From contig NZ_JACIDV010000002.1 of the NCBI RefSeq assembly GCF_014196515.1, positions 248,001 to 312,000 on the forward strand: DNA of 64,000 nucleotides, read 5' to 3'. The stretch comes from Rhizobium skierniewicense. GTDB lineage: Bacteria; Pseudomonadota; Alphaproteobacteria; Rhizobiales; Rhizobiaceae. The first letter of the stretch is position 1, and every line of letters begins with the position of its first letter. A model generated the notes under the pieces. It saw only the letters and a list, made by a program, of their open reading frames with translations. It had not been told where the DNA came from and searched no databases. This document shows positions 19,452 to 29,455 of this stretch, in pieces. The position numbers were made by a program, and so were the translations under genes.

Positions 19452-21071
19452 ATGAGTGAAAAAGCAAAAAAGCCTCAGAAACTGAAAGCCCGCCTGCCGC
19501 GCGGCTTCGTGGATCGCTCGAGCGCCGATATTCATGCCACCAATGAGATGATCGAGAAAATCCGTGGCGTCTACGAACTCTACGGTTTTGACCCGATCGA
19601 GACGCCGCTGTTCGAGTATACAGATGCACTCGGCAAATTTCTGCCCGACAGCGACCGCCCCAACGAAGGCGTGTTTTCGCTGACGGATGATGACGACCAG
19701 TGGATGAGCCTGCGCTATGACCTCACCGCGCCACTTGCTCGCCATGTGGCGGAAAACTTCAACGAGATACAGCTGCCCTTCCGCACCTACCGCGCCGGCT
19801 ACGTATTCCGCAACGAAAAACCCGGCCCGGGCCGTTTCCGCCAGTTCATGCAGTTCGATGCCGACACGGTGGGGGCCGCAGGCGTGCAGGCGGATGCCGA
19901 AATGTGCATGATGATGGCCGATACGCTGGAGGCCCTGGGCATCAAGCGCGGCGATTATGTGATCCGGGTGAACAACCGCAAGGTCCTGGATGGCGTGATG
20001 GAAGCCATCGGGCTTGGCGGTGAGGAGAACGCGGCACGGCGGCTGAACGTGCTGCGAGCGATTGATAAGCTCGACAAGTTTGGACCGGAAGGTGTTAAGC
20101 TGCTGCTCGGTCCTGGCCGTAAAGATAAATCCGGCGATTTCACAAAGGGCGCTGGGCTAGATGAGGATCAGATTGAAAAAGTATTGAAGCTAGTTGATTG
20201 GCAAGCCAATCAGGTTAGTCACAAAAATACAGATAGTAATTTTATCCTTAGCTCGGTTAATCGCATTGATACGAGTGCAATTCGTTCGGAGAATAACGAG
20301 TCCACAAATGCATCACGCATTGAAATGCTGATGTTAGCATTTGGATGGAATAAATTAGCCGCGACAGGTATTGATGAATTGGCATTTATGTCCAGATTGT
20401 TTGACCTTGGAGGCTACCAAGATCAAATAACAATCGACCCTTCATGCGTCCGTGGCCTCGAATACTACACCGGCCCCGTCTACGAAGCCGAGCTAACTGC
20501 GAAAATTCCCAACGAGAAGGGAGAGATTGTACAGTTCGGCTCTGTCGGCGGCGGCGGTCGTTATGATGGTCTGGTGTCGCGGTTTATGGGCCAGCCGGTT
20601 CCGGCTACGGGCTTCTCCATCGGCGTCTCACGCCTGATGACGGCGCTGAAAAACCTTGGCAAGCTGGGCCAGACAAAGCCGCTCGCGCCCGTTCTTGTCA
20701 CCGTCATGGATGGTGATGTGGACAGCATGGGGCGTTACCAGCGCTTTATACAGGCGCTGCGCAATGAGGGCATTCGTGCCGAAATGTATCAGGGCAACTG
20801 GAAGAAATTCGGCAATCAGCTGAAATATGCCGACCGCATGGGCGCTCCCATCGCCATCATTCAGGGCGGTGATGAGCGGGCTGAAGGCGTGGTGCAGATC
20901 AAGGATCTGATCGAAGGCAAGCGGTTGTCCGGCGAGATCGAGGACAATGCCACGTGGCGCGAAGCCCGTGTGGCGCAGGTCATCGTGCCGGAAGCGGAAC
21001 TGGTTGCGAAGGTCAAGGAAATTCTGGCAACCCAGGCCGAGGATCGTCAGCGCGAAGCCGGAAGCAAGTGA
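19452..21071 (+). CDS. hisS: Histidyl-tRNA synthetase
   Basis: Class II synthetase charging tRNA-His. The protein has 539 residues, somewhat longer than usual. Motif 2 is present ([20 protein letters not shown]), then the histidine-specific [15 protein letters not shown] and [14 protein letters not shown], and a C-terminal anticodon-binding domain ([10 protein letters not shown] onward). Residues about 235-330, just ahead of RGLEYYTG, are the insertion domain. They are encoded by an unusually AT-rich stretch unlike the rest of the gene (see the separate entry). The ATG at 19452 is chosen over one at 19422. VOC, hisZ and hisG follow closely. Confidence 0.95.
   Translation: MSEKAKKPQKLKARLPRGFVDRSSADIHATNEMIEKIRGVYELYGFDPIETPLFEYTDALGKFLPDSDRPNEGVFSLTDDDDQWMSLRYDLTAPLARHVAENFNEIQLPFRTYRAGYVFRNEKPGPGRFRQFMQFDADTVGAAGVQADAEMCMMMADTLEALGIKRGDYVIRVNNRKVLDGVMEAIGLGGEENAARRLNVLRAIDKLDKFGPEGVKLLLGPGRKDKSGDFTKGAGLDEDQIEKVLKLVDWQANQVSHKNTDSNFILSSVNRIDTSAIRSENNESTNASRIEMLMLAFGWNKLAATGIDELAFMSRLFDLGGYQDQITIDPSCVRGLEYYTGPVYEAELTAKIPNEKGEIVQFGSVGGGGRYDGLVSRFMGQPVPATGFSIGVSRLMTALKNLGKLGQTKPLAPVLVTVMDGDVDSMGRYQRFIQALRNEGIRAEMYQGNWKKFGNQLKYADRMGAPIAIIQGGDERAEGVVQIKDLIEGKRLSGEIEDNATWREARVAQVIVPEAELVAKVKEILATQAEDRQREAGSK
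20155..20440 (+). other. AT-rich compositional patch within hisS
   Basis: By hand count, bases 20161-20400 are about 38% G+C, against about 55-60% in the flanking parts of hisS. Codons such as AAA, AAT, TTA and ATA cluster here but not outside. The frame stays open. The edges fall near FTKGAG on the left and [15 protein letters not shown] on the right, so the patch coincides with the tRNA-contacting insertion domain. Confidence 0.8.
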
Positions 21072-21075
21072 CAGG

Positions 21076-21453
21076 ATGAGCATCATCGCCCTCGATCACG
21101 TTCAACTTGCCATGCCTGCAGGCCGTGAGGAGGATGCGCGTAATTTCTACGCTGGCCTTCTTGGATTGTCTGAGCGGGCAAAACCCGACAATCTGGCCAA
21201 GCGGGGTGGATGCTGGTTTGAAAGCGGCGCGGTGCGCGTTCATCTCGGTGTCGACGCGGATTTCAAGCCAGCGGCGAAAGCTCATCCTGCTTTTCAGGTC
21301 GAGGATTTGGCCCGTTTTCGGAAAACATTCGAGTTGGCAGGCCACCACGTGGTTGAGGATGAGCCGTTGGACGGCTATGACCGCTTCTACGTCTATGACC
21401 CTTTTGGAAATCGCATCGAACTGATGCAGCCGCTCCTCCGTGATGAAAAGTAG
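21076..21453 (+). CDS. VOC (glyoxalase-like) family protein
   Basis: A 125-residue single-domain VOC protein: LDHVQLAMPAGREEDARNFY at the N-terminus and a C-terminal YVYDPFGNRIELMQP, the two edge strands that carry metal ligands in glyoxalases (His in DHVQ, Glu in RIEL). The substrate is not evident. It lies between hisS and hisZ (four bases after hisS, six before hisZ), so it is in the same operon. The start ATG has AGG just upstream; a longer frame reaching into hisS is rejected. Confidence 0.88.
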   Translation: MSIIALDHVQLAMPAGREEDARNFYAGLLGLSERAKPDNLAKRGGCWFESGAVRVHLGVDADFKPAAKAHPAFQVEDLARFRKTFELAGHHVVEDEPLDGYDRFYVYDPFGNRIELMQPLLRDEK

Positions 21454-21459
21454 CATTTC

Positions 21460-22581
21460 ATGCCCCTGATCGACATGCCGGATTTTGCCGGTGACCTCTT
21501 GGATGAATTCGATGCGCGTCGCACCAGTCGCGTGAGCACGCCTGTCATCCAGCCAGCAGAACCTTTTCTGGATATGGCAGGCGAGGACCTGCGGCGGCGG
21601 ATTTTCATGACGGAGAGCGAAACGGGCGCGAGCCTGTGTCTGCGCCCGGAATTCACCATTCCGGTTTGTCTTCGCCACATTGAAACCGCCACCGGGACGC
21701 CCAAGCGATACTCGTATCTGGGGGAGGTCTTTCGCCAGCGGCGGGATGGGGCGAGCGAGTTTTATCAGGCTGGTATCGAGGATCTCGGCGATACCAATAT
21801 TGCGGCCGCCGATGCCCGCGCGATCAGCGACGCGACCGGTATTTTGAAGCGCCTTTTGCCGGGTCGTAAGCTTGTCGTCACGCTGGGTGACCAGCAGGTG
21901 TTCGAGGCGGTCGTCGCAGCACTTGGCCTGCCGCTCGGCTGGCAGAAGCGGCTGGTTCACGCGTTTGGTGACACAGTTCAACTGGAAGCACTGCTGCAAA
22001 GTCTCGTCAGCCCCAAGCCGATGACAGGGCTCGATGCCCGCGTCGCAGGCCTGCTCGCAACGGGTGAGGAAAAGGTGCTGGTCGACTATATTGACAGCGT
22101 CATGGAAGACACCGGCTATTCCACCAATGCCAGCCGGTCCCCGCAGGAAATCGCTCGCCGTCTGCGCGAGAAACTGGCGCTCGCCGCGACGCGTCTGCCA
22201 GATGAGAGCTTCGAATTGCTGAAACAGTTCCTTGCCCTGCAAGCACCGCTATCGCAGGCATCGCAGACGCTTGCCGAATTTGCCGACAAGGCGAAGTTGA
22301 AACTGGACAGCGCGCTGTCTGCCTTTGATGCGCGCGTTGCGGCACTGGCCAATGGCGGTATCGATCTGGATGGCATCGCCTATCGTGCGGCCTTCGGGCG
22401 TCCGCTGGATTATTATACGGGCCTTGTCTTCGAGGTCGTCGTGGACGGTGAGGGGGCGGTGCTGGCCGGTGGTGGTCGTTTCGACCGGCTGATGACGCTG
22501 CTCGGCGCAAAAGACAAGATCCCGGCGGTCGGTTTCTCGCTCTGGCTGGATCGCATCGAAGCCGTGAGGGCCAAGCCATGA
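21460..22581 (+). CDS. hisZ: ATP phosphoribosyltransferase regulatory subunit
   Basis: A 373-residue HisRS paralogue without the anticodon-binding domain, which pairs with short HisG to form the first enzyme of histidine synthesis and its feedback control. Class II core features are recognisable: [32 protein letters not shown] near 85, and the histidine-type [14 protein letters not shown] and [15 protein letters not shown]. It overlaps hisG by four bases (ATGA). The presence of short-form hisG confirms the call. Confidence 0.94.
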   Translation: MPLIDMPDFAGDLLDEFDARRTSRVSTPVIQPAEPFLDMAGEDLRRRIFMTESETGASLCLRPEFTIPVCLRHIETATGTPKRYSYLGEVFRQRRDGASEFYQAGIEDLGDTNIAAADARAISDATGILKRLLPGRKLVVTLGDQQVFEAVVAALGLPLGWQKRLVHAFGDTVQLEALLQSLVSPKPMTGLDARVAGLLATGEEKVLVDYIDSVMEDTGYSTNASRSPQEIARRLREKLALAATRLPDESFELLKQFLALQAPLSQASQTLAEFADKAKLKLDSALSAFDARVAALANGGIDLDGIAYRAAFGRPLDYYTGLVFEVVVDGEGAVLAGGGRFDRLMTLLGAKDKIPAVGFSLWLDRIEAVRAKP

Positions 22582-23273
22582 CCATGACCATCGCCTTGCC
22601 CTCCAAGGGCCGCATGAAGGAAGACGCCTCCGCCATTCTGGAGCGTGCAGGCCTCAAAGTTCTGGCCATCGGCAATGAGCGGTCCTATCGCGGCCGGGTC
22701 GAGGGACGCGACGATATCGAAATCGCCTATCTCTCGGCATCCGAAATTGCCAGAGAAATCGGCAATGGCACGGTGGATTTCGGCGTGACCGGCGAGGACC
22801 TCGTGCGCGAGGATCTTGTTGATGTGGATAAGCGCGTCGAGTTCTGCGCGCGTCTTGGTTTCGGCCATGCCGATGTTGTGGTTGCGGTGCCGGAAATCTG
22901 GCTGGATGTGGACAGCATGGCCGATCTCGGCGACGTCGCCGCCGAGTTTCGCGCCCGCCACGGCCGCCGCCTTGCCATCGCTACGAAGTACTGGCGACTG
23001 ACGCAGCAGTTCTTCTCGCGCCAGCACGGCATCCAGCTTTACCGCATCGTCGAAAGCCTGGGCGCGACCGAGGGCGCTCCGGCGGCGGGGCAGGCGGATA
23101 TCATCGTCGATATCACCTCCACCGGCTCGACGCTGGCGGCAAACCATCTCAAAATTTTGACGGACGGCGTCATTCTGCGCTCACAAGCCTGTTTCATCCG
23201 GGCACGCAAACCGGAGCATGAAGGGGATGCTGTTGTGGCGGATATCGTTTCACGTCTGACGTCTGCCCTGTAG
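22578..23273 (+). CDS. hisG: ATP phosphoribosyltransferase catalytic subunit, short form
   Basis: Catalyses ATP plus PRPP to phosphoribosyl-ATP, the first step of histidine synthesis. At 231 residues it is the short form that lacks the C-terminal regulatory domain and needs HisZ. Visible segments: [13 protein letters not shown] at the N-terminus, [25 protein letters not shown], and the PRPP-binding region [18 protein letters not shown]. It is the last gene of the hisS-VOC-hisZ-hisG operon, followed by a bidirectional terminator. Confidence 0.95.
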   Translation: MTMTIALPSKGRMKEDASAILERAGLKVLAIGNERSYRGRVEGRDDIEIAYLSASEIAREIGNGTVDFGVTGEDLVREDLVDVDKRVEFCARLGFGHADVVVAVPEIWLDVDSMADLGDVAAEFRARHGRRLAIATKYWRLTQQFFSRQHGIQLYRIVESLGATEGAPAAGQADIIVDITSTGSTLAANHLKILTDGVILRSQACFIRARKPEHEGDAVVADIVSRLTSAL

Positions 23274-23303
23274 AAAACGACGCTGGATATCAAAAATACA
23301 AAA

Positions 23304-23334
23304 AAGCCGCCGGAGCAATCCAGCGGCCTTCTTT
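23304..23334. terminator. Bidirectional terminator between hisG and doxX-like gene
   Basis: Stem GCCGC..GCGGC with an additional GG/CC step and a six-base loop. It is flanked by an A run on the left and a T-rich tail on the right, so it can end transcription of hisG rightward and of the DoxX gene leftward. Confidence 0.72.
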
Positions 23335-23351
23335 ATGAATTGAGCATCAGC

Positions 23352-23798
23352 TTACGCGTGGGCGAGGCTGAGGCCGCGGCGGGCGTCGAGCGAATAGGCT
23401 CCTGCGCCGAAAGTGGCAAGCAGGATGTAAGCGCCAGCCAGCGTAATGTTCTTCATCAGCATGATGCCGTTCAGCGTGTTGATCCAGCCCAGAGCCGCAT
23501 CAGGCCAGCCGGGAACGGCAACCGTGCCGCTGTGGAACACGAGACCGGTGAATACGCAGAACACCGCCAGCGCCCAGGCGGCGATCTTTGTCTGGAAACC
23601 GACGAGAATGGCAAGACCCGCAACCAGTTCAAACAGACCAGCCAGATAGGCCAGCGCGGTTGCAGCAGGAAGGCCAGCGCCGGTGATCATGCCAGCCGTA
23701 CCGGCAGGATCGGCCAGCTTGCCGAAGCCGGACCAGATGAAAATGAAGGAGAGAAGAATGCGTGCGAGGAGCACGAGTGCGTTCTGGCTGCTGGACAT
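23352..23798 (-). CDS. DoxX family membrane protein
   Basis: A 148-residue inner-membrane protein with four hydrophobic helices. LLARILLSFIFIWSGFGKLAD at the N-terminus and a GLFELVAGLAILVGFQTKIAA segment are the DoxX signature. Members have been linked to redox or sulfur metabolism, but the function of most is unknown. ATG at 23798 is chosen; the frame extends to 23882 but that extra part is not DoxX-like. It faces hisG across a shared terminator. Confidence 0.88.
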   Translation of the reverse strand: MSSSQNALVLLARILLSFIFIWSGFGKLADPAGTAGMITGAGLPAATALAYLAGLFELVAGLAILVGFQTKIAAWALAVFCVFTGLVFHSGTVAVPGWPDAALGWINTLNGIMLMKNITLAGAYILLATFGAGAYSLDARRGLSLAHA

Positions 23799-23932
23799 TG
23801 GGTGTCTCCGAAGGTGATGCCGGGTGGCAGGAATGTGTGCCCAACATATGCGCCAAATTGCCCCGTTCGCACAGATGAACAACTGAAGACTATTTGTTCA
23901 CTATTTGAAGACAGTGGTAGGTATGGTTTGGC

Positions 23933-24676
23933 TCAGAGATGTGGCCTGACCCGGCTTCTTATCAACCAGCTTCCAGGCCCAAGTGCTTTTATCTCATAAG
24001 GCGCGAGATCTTTTAGTGGCACGAATATTGATGACTGACGGTGTTCTATGATCAGTCCCGCCGCTTTTTCGATGAAGGCGTACTCGTCACATGCCACTGT
24101 CGTGCCGGAGCGAAGCGGCACAATCTTGTCGGCCTCACATGCAATAGCGTTGTTTTTATGTGGGAGGAGCATAGACAGCACGCATCCGCCAACGAGACAC
24201 AGAACGATAAAAACACCGTGACCGATAGCCCCTCGAGCCAAAAATCGCGGTGTGAAATAGAGAACAACTCCTGCAGCGATAAGGTAAATTATGCCGCTTA
24301 GCCCTATAATGAAGAGCAGAGGAAAACAGAATAAAGACAGGCCGAGAGTGATGCCAAAAAACGGCTGCTCAAATATCCAACGTGGAAATTCCCAACGCCG
24401 CTGCTCAAGATCGACTGGGTGAGCTTCAAATATCCGACCGAAACATAGTAATATATTACACATTACTAACGACTTTAAGCTGAAAAGCTCGGCCCAAAGG
24501 AGAGTGAGGAGTAGCCTGACGTCGTTTGATGGCACAGGTACGGGCACACTAGCAATGCTGTAGACAGTTGATCCAACCGCGAACATCAAGGGCGCTGCTA
24601 ACACTAAGAGACATCGTCTGCGAGCAAACGACAACGACGTGGGTGGGCTCTTGGTTATTTGCTCGGCTTCAGACAC
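23933..24676 (-). CDS. Orphan membrane protein
   Basis: A 247-residue protein that I do not recognise. About five hydrophobic segments lie in the first 165 residues, followed by a soluble C-terminal part of about 80 residues with ACEADKIVPLRSGTTVACDEYAF and two cysteines. The gene is clearly richer in A+T than its neighbours, uses GTG at 24676 as the apparent start, and sits alone between doxX and groEL, all of which hint at acquired DNA. No transposase or repeat marks its edges. Confidence 0.6.
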   Translation of the reverse strand: MSEAEQITKSPPTSLSFARRRCLLVLAAPLMFAVGSTVYSIASVPVPVPSNDVRLLLTLLWAELFSLKSLVMCNILLCFGRIFEAHPVDLEQRRWEFPRWIFEQPFFGITLGLSLFCFPLLFIIGLSGIIYLIAAGVVLYFTPRFLARGAIGHGVFIVLCLVGGCVLSMLLPHKNNAIACEADKIVPLRSGTTVACDEYAFIEKAAGLIIEHRQSSIFVPLKDLAPYEIKALGPGSWLIRSRVRPHL

Positions 24677-24751
24677 CTAATCTCCAATCCAAGGGTTGCA
24701 TTTAGCGCCCTAACTCGCTGAACGATACTGTGCCAGTGCGATAGCCACAAC

Positions 24752-24780
24752 AAAAAAGGCGGCCCGCAAGGACCGCCTTT
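24752..24780 (-). terminator. Terminator of groESL
   Basis: Read on the minus strand: GGCGGTCC, a TTGC loop, GGGCCGCC and then a run of T residues. It lies 25 bases after the groEL stop. Confidence 0.87.
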
Positions 24781-24804
24781 CGTGTTCCGGAGGGTATCGA
24801 CTTC

Positions 24805-26457
<1,653 letters not shown>

Positions 26458-26503
26458 TCATGGCCCATTGGTTGTCATGGAAAAGTGAGAAGAACCGGCT
26501 CGA

Positions 26504-26800
26504 TCAGCCGATAACGCCCATGATGTCGGATTCCTTCATGATCAGAAGGTCTTCGCCGTCGAGCTTGACTTCAGTGCCGGACCACTTGCCGAACAGAACG
26601 CGGTCGCCAGCCTTGACATCAAGAGGAACGAGCTTGCCGCTATCGTCGCGAGCGCCGGTGCCGACAGCGACGATTTCGCCTTCCTGCGGCTTTTCCTTGG
26701 CGGTATCAGGAATGATGATGCCGCCCTTGGTCTTTGCTTCAGACTCAACGCGACGAACGACGACGCGGTCATGCAGCGGACGGAAAGTTGTGCTTGTCAT
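26504..26800 (-). CDS. groES: Co-chaperonin GroES (10 kDa)
   Basis: The 98-residue lid of the GroEL chamber. It has the N-terminal [20 protein letters not shown], followed by the GroEL-binding mobile loop GGIIIPDTA. The length is standard for GroES. First gene of groESL, 59 bases downstream of the CIRCE element. Assignment is certain. Confidence 0.98.
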   Translation of the reverse strand: MTSTTFRPLHDRVVVRRVESEAKTKGGIIIPDTAKEKPQEGEIVAVGTGARDDSGKLVPLDVKAGDRVLFGKWSGTEVKLDGEDLLIMKESDIMGVIG

Positions 26801-26859
26801 TGTCTAATCCCTCGATCAAATGACCTGTACGGACCACTCAAAGGTCCGCTTGATAAGTG

Positions 26860-26886
26860 TTAGCACTCCTCATTGGAGAGTGCTAG
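26860..26886 (-). promoter_or_regulatory. CIRCE operator (HrcA binding site)
   Basis: TTAGCACTC, nine bases, GAGTGCTAG: the canonical inverted repeat with one change in the last base. It lies between the groES start and the RpoH-type promoter, where HrcA binding would block transcription and release it on heat shock. Confidence 0.95.
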
Positions 26887-26894
26887 CGAGGCAG

Positions 26895-26923
26895 AGATAG
26901 GGGTGTCTCCAAGGGGAGTCAAG
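26895..26923 (-). promoter_or_regulatory. RpoH-type heat-shock promoter for groESL
   Basis: On the minus strand CTTGAC, then 16 bases, then CCTATCT. This matches the alphaproteobacterial sigma-32 pattern (CTTGAN then CYTATNT). It is directly upstream of the CIRCE element, so the operon appears to have both HrcA and RpoH control. Confidence 0.75.
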
Positions 26924-26969
26924 AACGCCCTGTCGGAAATATTTCATATAAATTGGTTATCAGTCGTTC

Positions 26970-28301
26970 ATGACAGATTTTGTAAGCCCGCCACCAACTG
27001 CCAAACCGACCCTGAAAGAACTCACCTCGGTCTTTGCCCGTATCGGCTTTTTGAGCTTCGGAGGGCCAGCAGGTCAGATCGGCATGATGCACCGCGTTCT
27101 GGTGGATGAAAGGCGTTGGGTATCAGACGCCCGCTTCATGCACGCCCTCAACTACTGCATGCTGCTGCCTGGCCCGGAGGCGCAGCAACTCGCCACCTAT
27201 ATCGGCTGGCTGTTGCACGGCGTGCGCGGCGGTATAATTGCCGGTACGCTGTTCATCCTGCCCGGCTTCGTCACCATCGTTGCTCTTGCCGCTGCCTATT
27301 GCCTTTATCAGGACACCCATTGGCTGCCCGGTCTTTTGTTCGGACTGAAAGCCTGCGTGCTGGCCATCGTAATCGAAGCCTTGATCCGCGTGGCGAAACG
27401 CGCCTTGGTCAGCCGCTTTCTGGTCGCCATCGCTGCCGCCGCATTCATCGCGCTCTTCGTTTTTGGCCTGCCGTTTCCACTCGTCATCCTGGTCGCCGGT
27501 CTGCTCGGCTTTCTGAGAGGGCGGCGTGGTGACCAGGCCGAGCAGGCACACACAGACCACGAAAATGATGCAGCTCCCGTGACGTTTCTGTCGCGGGTGA
27601 TGGGGCTTGTCCTGGGTCTGATGATCTGGCAGATCCCGCTCGCCGTGATCTATCTCTTCTCAGCGCCGGAAACCTTGGCGACCTTGCAAAGCTTCTTCTC
27701 GCGCATGGCGGTGGTGACCTTCGGCGGGGCCTATGCGGTGCTGGCCTATGTCGCGCAGGTGGCGGTGGAAACCCATGGCTGGCTGACAGCAGGCGAAATG
27801 CTGGATGGTCTTGCGCTGGCTGAGGCAACGCCGGGGCCGCTGGTGCTGGTTCTGCCCTATATCGGGTTTCTCGCCGGGTTTCGTCATGCGGACTGGCTGG
27901 ACCCGATGGTGGCGGGCGTTCTAGGCTCGATGGTCACGGCCTGGGCGACGTTTGTGCCGAGTTTCATCTTCATTTTTCTCGGTGCGCCCTATGTTGAAAA
28001 GGTGCGCAACAATTCAACTCTGTCGGCGGCCTTATCAGCTATCACGGCGGCGGTCGTTGGGGTCATCCTCAACCTTTCCATCTGGTTTGGCTTGCATGTG
28101 CTGTTTGCGCAGGTGGAACGCATTGCCATCCTGCCAAGCTTCGGTCCCGGCATATCCTGGCCGCTCTGGAGCACGCTCGATCCTTTCGCGAGCGGCCTTC
28201 TGGTCGTATCCCTGCTGATGCTAACGCGCTGGAAACTCGGTATGGTGCCGGTGCTTGCACTCGGCATAGCAAGTGGTGTTCTGCGCCTCTGGCTGATCTG
28301 A
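26970..28301 (+). CDS. chrA: Chromate transporter, ChrA family
   Basis: A 443-residue membrane protein of the two-domain CHR family that exports chromate. The duplicated motif is visible as FARIGFLSFGGPAGQIGMMH near residue 22 and SRMAVVTFGGAYAVLAYVAQ in the second half. PGPEAQQLATYIGW and EATPGPLVLVLPYIGFLAGF are the paired transmembrane signatures. About 10-12 hydrophobic segments are expected. Divergent from groESL and with no chrB regulator seen, so regulation is not evident. Whether chromate or sulfate is the physiological substrate is not settled by sequence. Confidence 0.92.
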   Translation: MTDFVSPPPTAKPTLKELTSVFARIGFLSFGGPAGQIGMMHRVLVDERRWVSDARFMHALNYCMLLPGPEAQQLATYIGWLLHGVRGGIIAGTLFILPGFVTIVALAAAYCLYQDTHWLPGLLFGLKACVLAIVIEALIRVAKRALVSRFLVAIAAAAFIALFVFGLPFPLVILVAGLLGFLRGRRGDQAEQAHTDHENDAAPVTFLSRVMGLVLGLMIWQIPLAVIYLFSAPETLATLQSFFSRMAVVTFGGAYAVLAYVAQVAVETHGWLTAGEMLDGLALAEATPGPLVLVLPYIGFLAGFRHADWLDPMVAGVLGSMVTAWATFVPSFIFIFLGAPYVEKVRNNSTLSAALSAITAAVVGVILNLSIWFGLHVLFAQVERIAILPSFGPGISWPLWSTLDPFASGLLVVSLLMLTRWKLGMVPVLALGIASGVLRLWLI

Positions 28302-28352
28302 CGCGTTGGTGGGCGACCCAACTGCACCATCGGGTCGGTTACCTCAACTTGA

Positions 28353-28520
28353 TCACTTCTCTTGATCGATGGCGCCGAGATCGAGGGGTTCAGCCGCAGC
28401 GCTTGAGGACACATGAGGCGTGCCATCGCGGTATGCCACTTTGTAGAAGACGGGTTTTCGTGTCTGCGCTTTGTTCGATACAAAACCTTTTTGCTTGTAA
28501 ACAGCGTGACGGTTTGTCAT
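28353..28520 (-). CDS. Possible small basic protein (55 aa)
   Basis: A short frame beginning MTNRHAVYKQKGFVSNKAQT and ending PLDLGAIDQEK. It is rich in Lys, Gln and Arg in the first half, and its codons look like those of neighbouring genes. It fills the 277-base gap between chrA and the next HAD gene and is convergent with chrA. The ribosome-binding site is weak. I do not recognise the family. The longer frame reaching back over the HAD gene is a shadow, so only the C-terminal 55 codons are proposed. Confidence 0.38.
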   Translation of the reverse strand: MTNRHAVYKQKGFVSNKAQTRKPVFYKVAYRDGTPHVSSSAAAEPLDLGAIDQEK

Positions 28521-28578
28521 GTCACGACCAAGCATTGTTTGTGAAAATCTGGCATCTTTGAAAGTCTGGAAGCATCTC

Positions 28579-29427
28579 ATGGCCCACCGCATTTCCACCC
28601 TTGGCGAAATCACAGATCGGTTCGACGTCGTTCTCTCAGATGTCTGGGGTGTGCTGCACAATGGCGTCAGAGCCTTTCCCGACGCATCTATTGCCCTGGA
28701 AGCGGCGCGCAAGGCGGGCAAGACCGTTGTGCTGATCACCAATTCCCCGCGACCGGGCCCCGGGGTCATCACGCAGCTGCGGGCGCTTGGTATTCCCGAC
28801 ACGGCCTATGATCGCATCATCACTTCGGGCGATGTGACGCGTGAACTGATTTCACAAGGGCCGCGAGACATCTTCCTGTTGGGCCCAGAGCGTGACATGC
28901 CTTTGCTCGAAGGTCTTGATATCGACGTGGTGCCGGAGGCAGAGGCGACAGCCATCGTCTGCACCGGATTTTTCGATGATGAAACCGAAACGCCGGAAGA
29001 TTATACGGATATGCTGAAAGGCTTCATCGCCCGTGCCGTACCGATGATCTGTGCCAACCCCGATCTGGTGGTGGAGCGCGGCGAGCGCATCATTCCCTGC
29101 GCCGGTGCCCTGGCCGCGTATTACGAGCAGCTCGGCGGTGAGGTTCGCATTGCCGGCAAGCCACATTCGCCGATCTACGAGGCCTGCCTTGCTGCGGCCA
29201 AAGAGGTGCGCGGCGAATTTGCTGGCGATCGCGTGCTGGCCATCGGCGATGGCATGCCGACGGATGTAAAGGGCGCCATCAATGCAGGCCTCCAGCTTCT
29301 CTATATCAGTGGCGGCATTCATGCGGCCGAATATACGCTGGATGGCGAAACGGACGAAGCGTTGATGAATGCGTATCTGAGAGGCCAGAACGCAGCCCCC
29401 GGCTGGTGGATGCCGCGTCTTGCCTAA
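28579..29427 (+). CDS. HAD superfamily class IIA phosphatase (TIGR01459-like)
   Basis: A 282-residue HAD hydrolase with the class IIA (NagD/phosphoglycolate phosphatase-like) features. Motif I is DVVLSDVWGVLHNG (Asp nucleophile followed by VWG), motif II LITNSPRPG, with Lys in AGKPHSPIYEACL and motif IV LAIGDGMPTDVKGAINAGL. The family is found in most rhizobia next to ribF, as here (28 bases upstream). The physiological substrate is unknown. The internal ATG at 28579 matches family starts better than one at 28519. Confidence 0.87.
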   Translation: MAHRISTLGEITDRFDVVLSDVWGVLHNGVRAFPDASIALEAARKAGKTVVLITNSPRPGPGVITQLRALGIPDTAYDRIITSGDVTRELISQGPRDIFLLGPERDMPLLEGLDIDVVPEAEATAIVCTGFFDDETETPEDYTDMLKGFIARAVPMICANPDLVVERGERIIPCAGALAAYYEQLGGEVRIAGKPHSPIYEACLAAAKEVRGEFAGDRVLAIGDGMPTDVKGAINAGLQLLYISGGIHAAEYTLDGETDEALMNAYLRGQNAAPGWWMPRLA

Positions 29428-29455
29428 CAGTGTGGCACCAGCATAGAGTTTGTCC

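Noticed and set aside
21013..22242. 409-codon frame on the minus strand over hisZ
   Set aside because: Antisense to hisZ, with no recognisable domain and no ribosome site; shadow.
23933..24680. Genomic island or prophage remnant around the orphan membrane gene
   Set aside because: Only one A+T-rich gene; no integrase, tRNA, transposase or direct repeat was seen at its edges.
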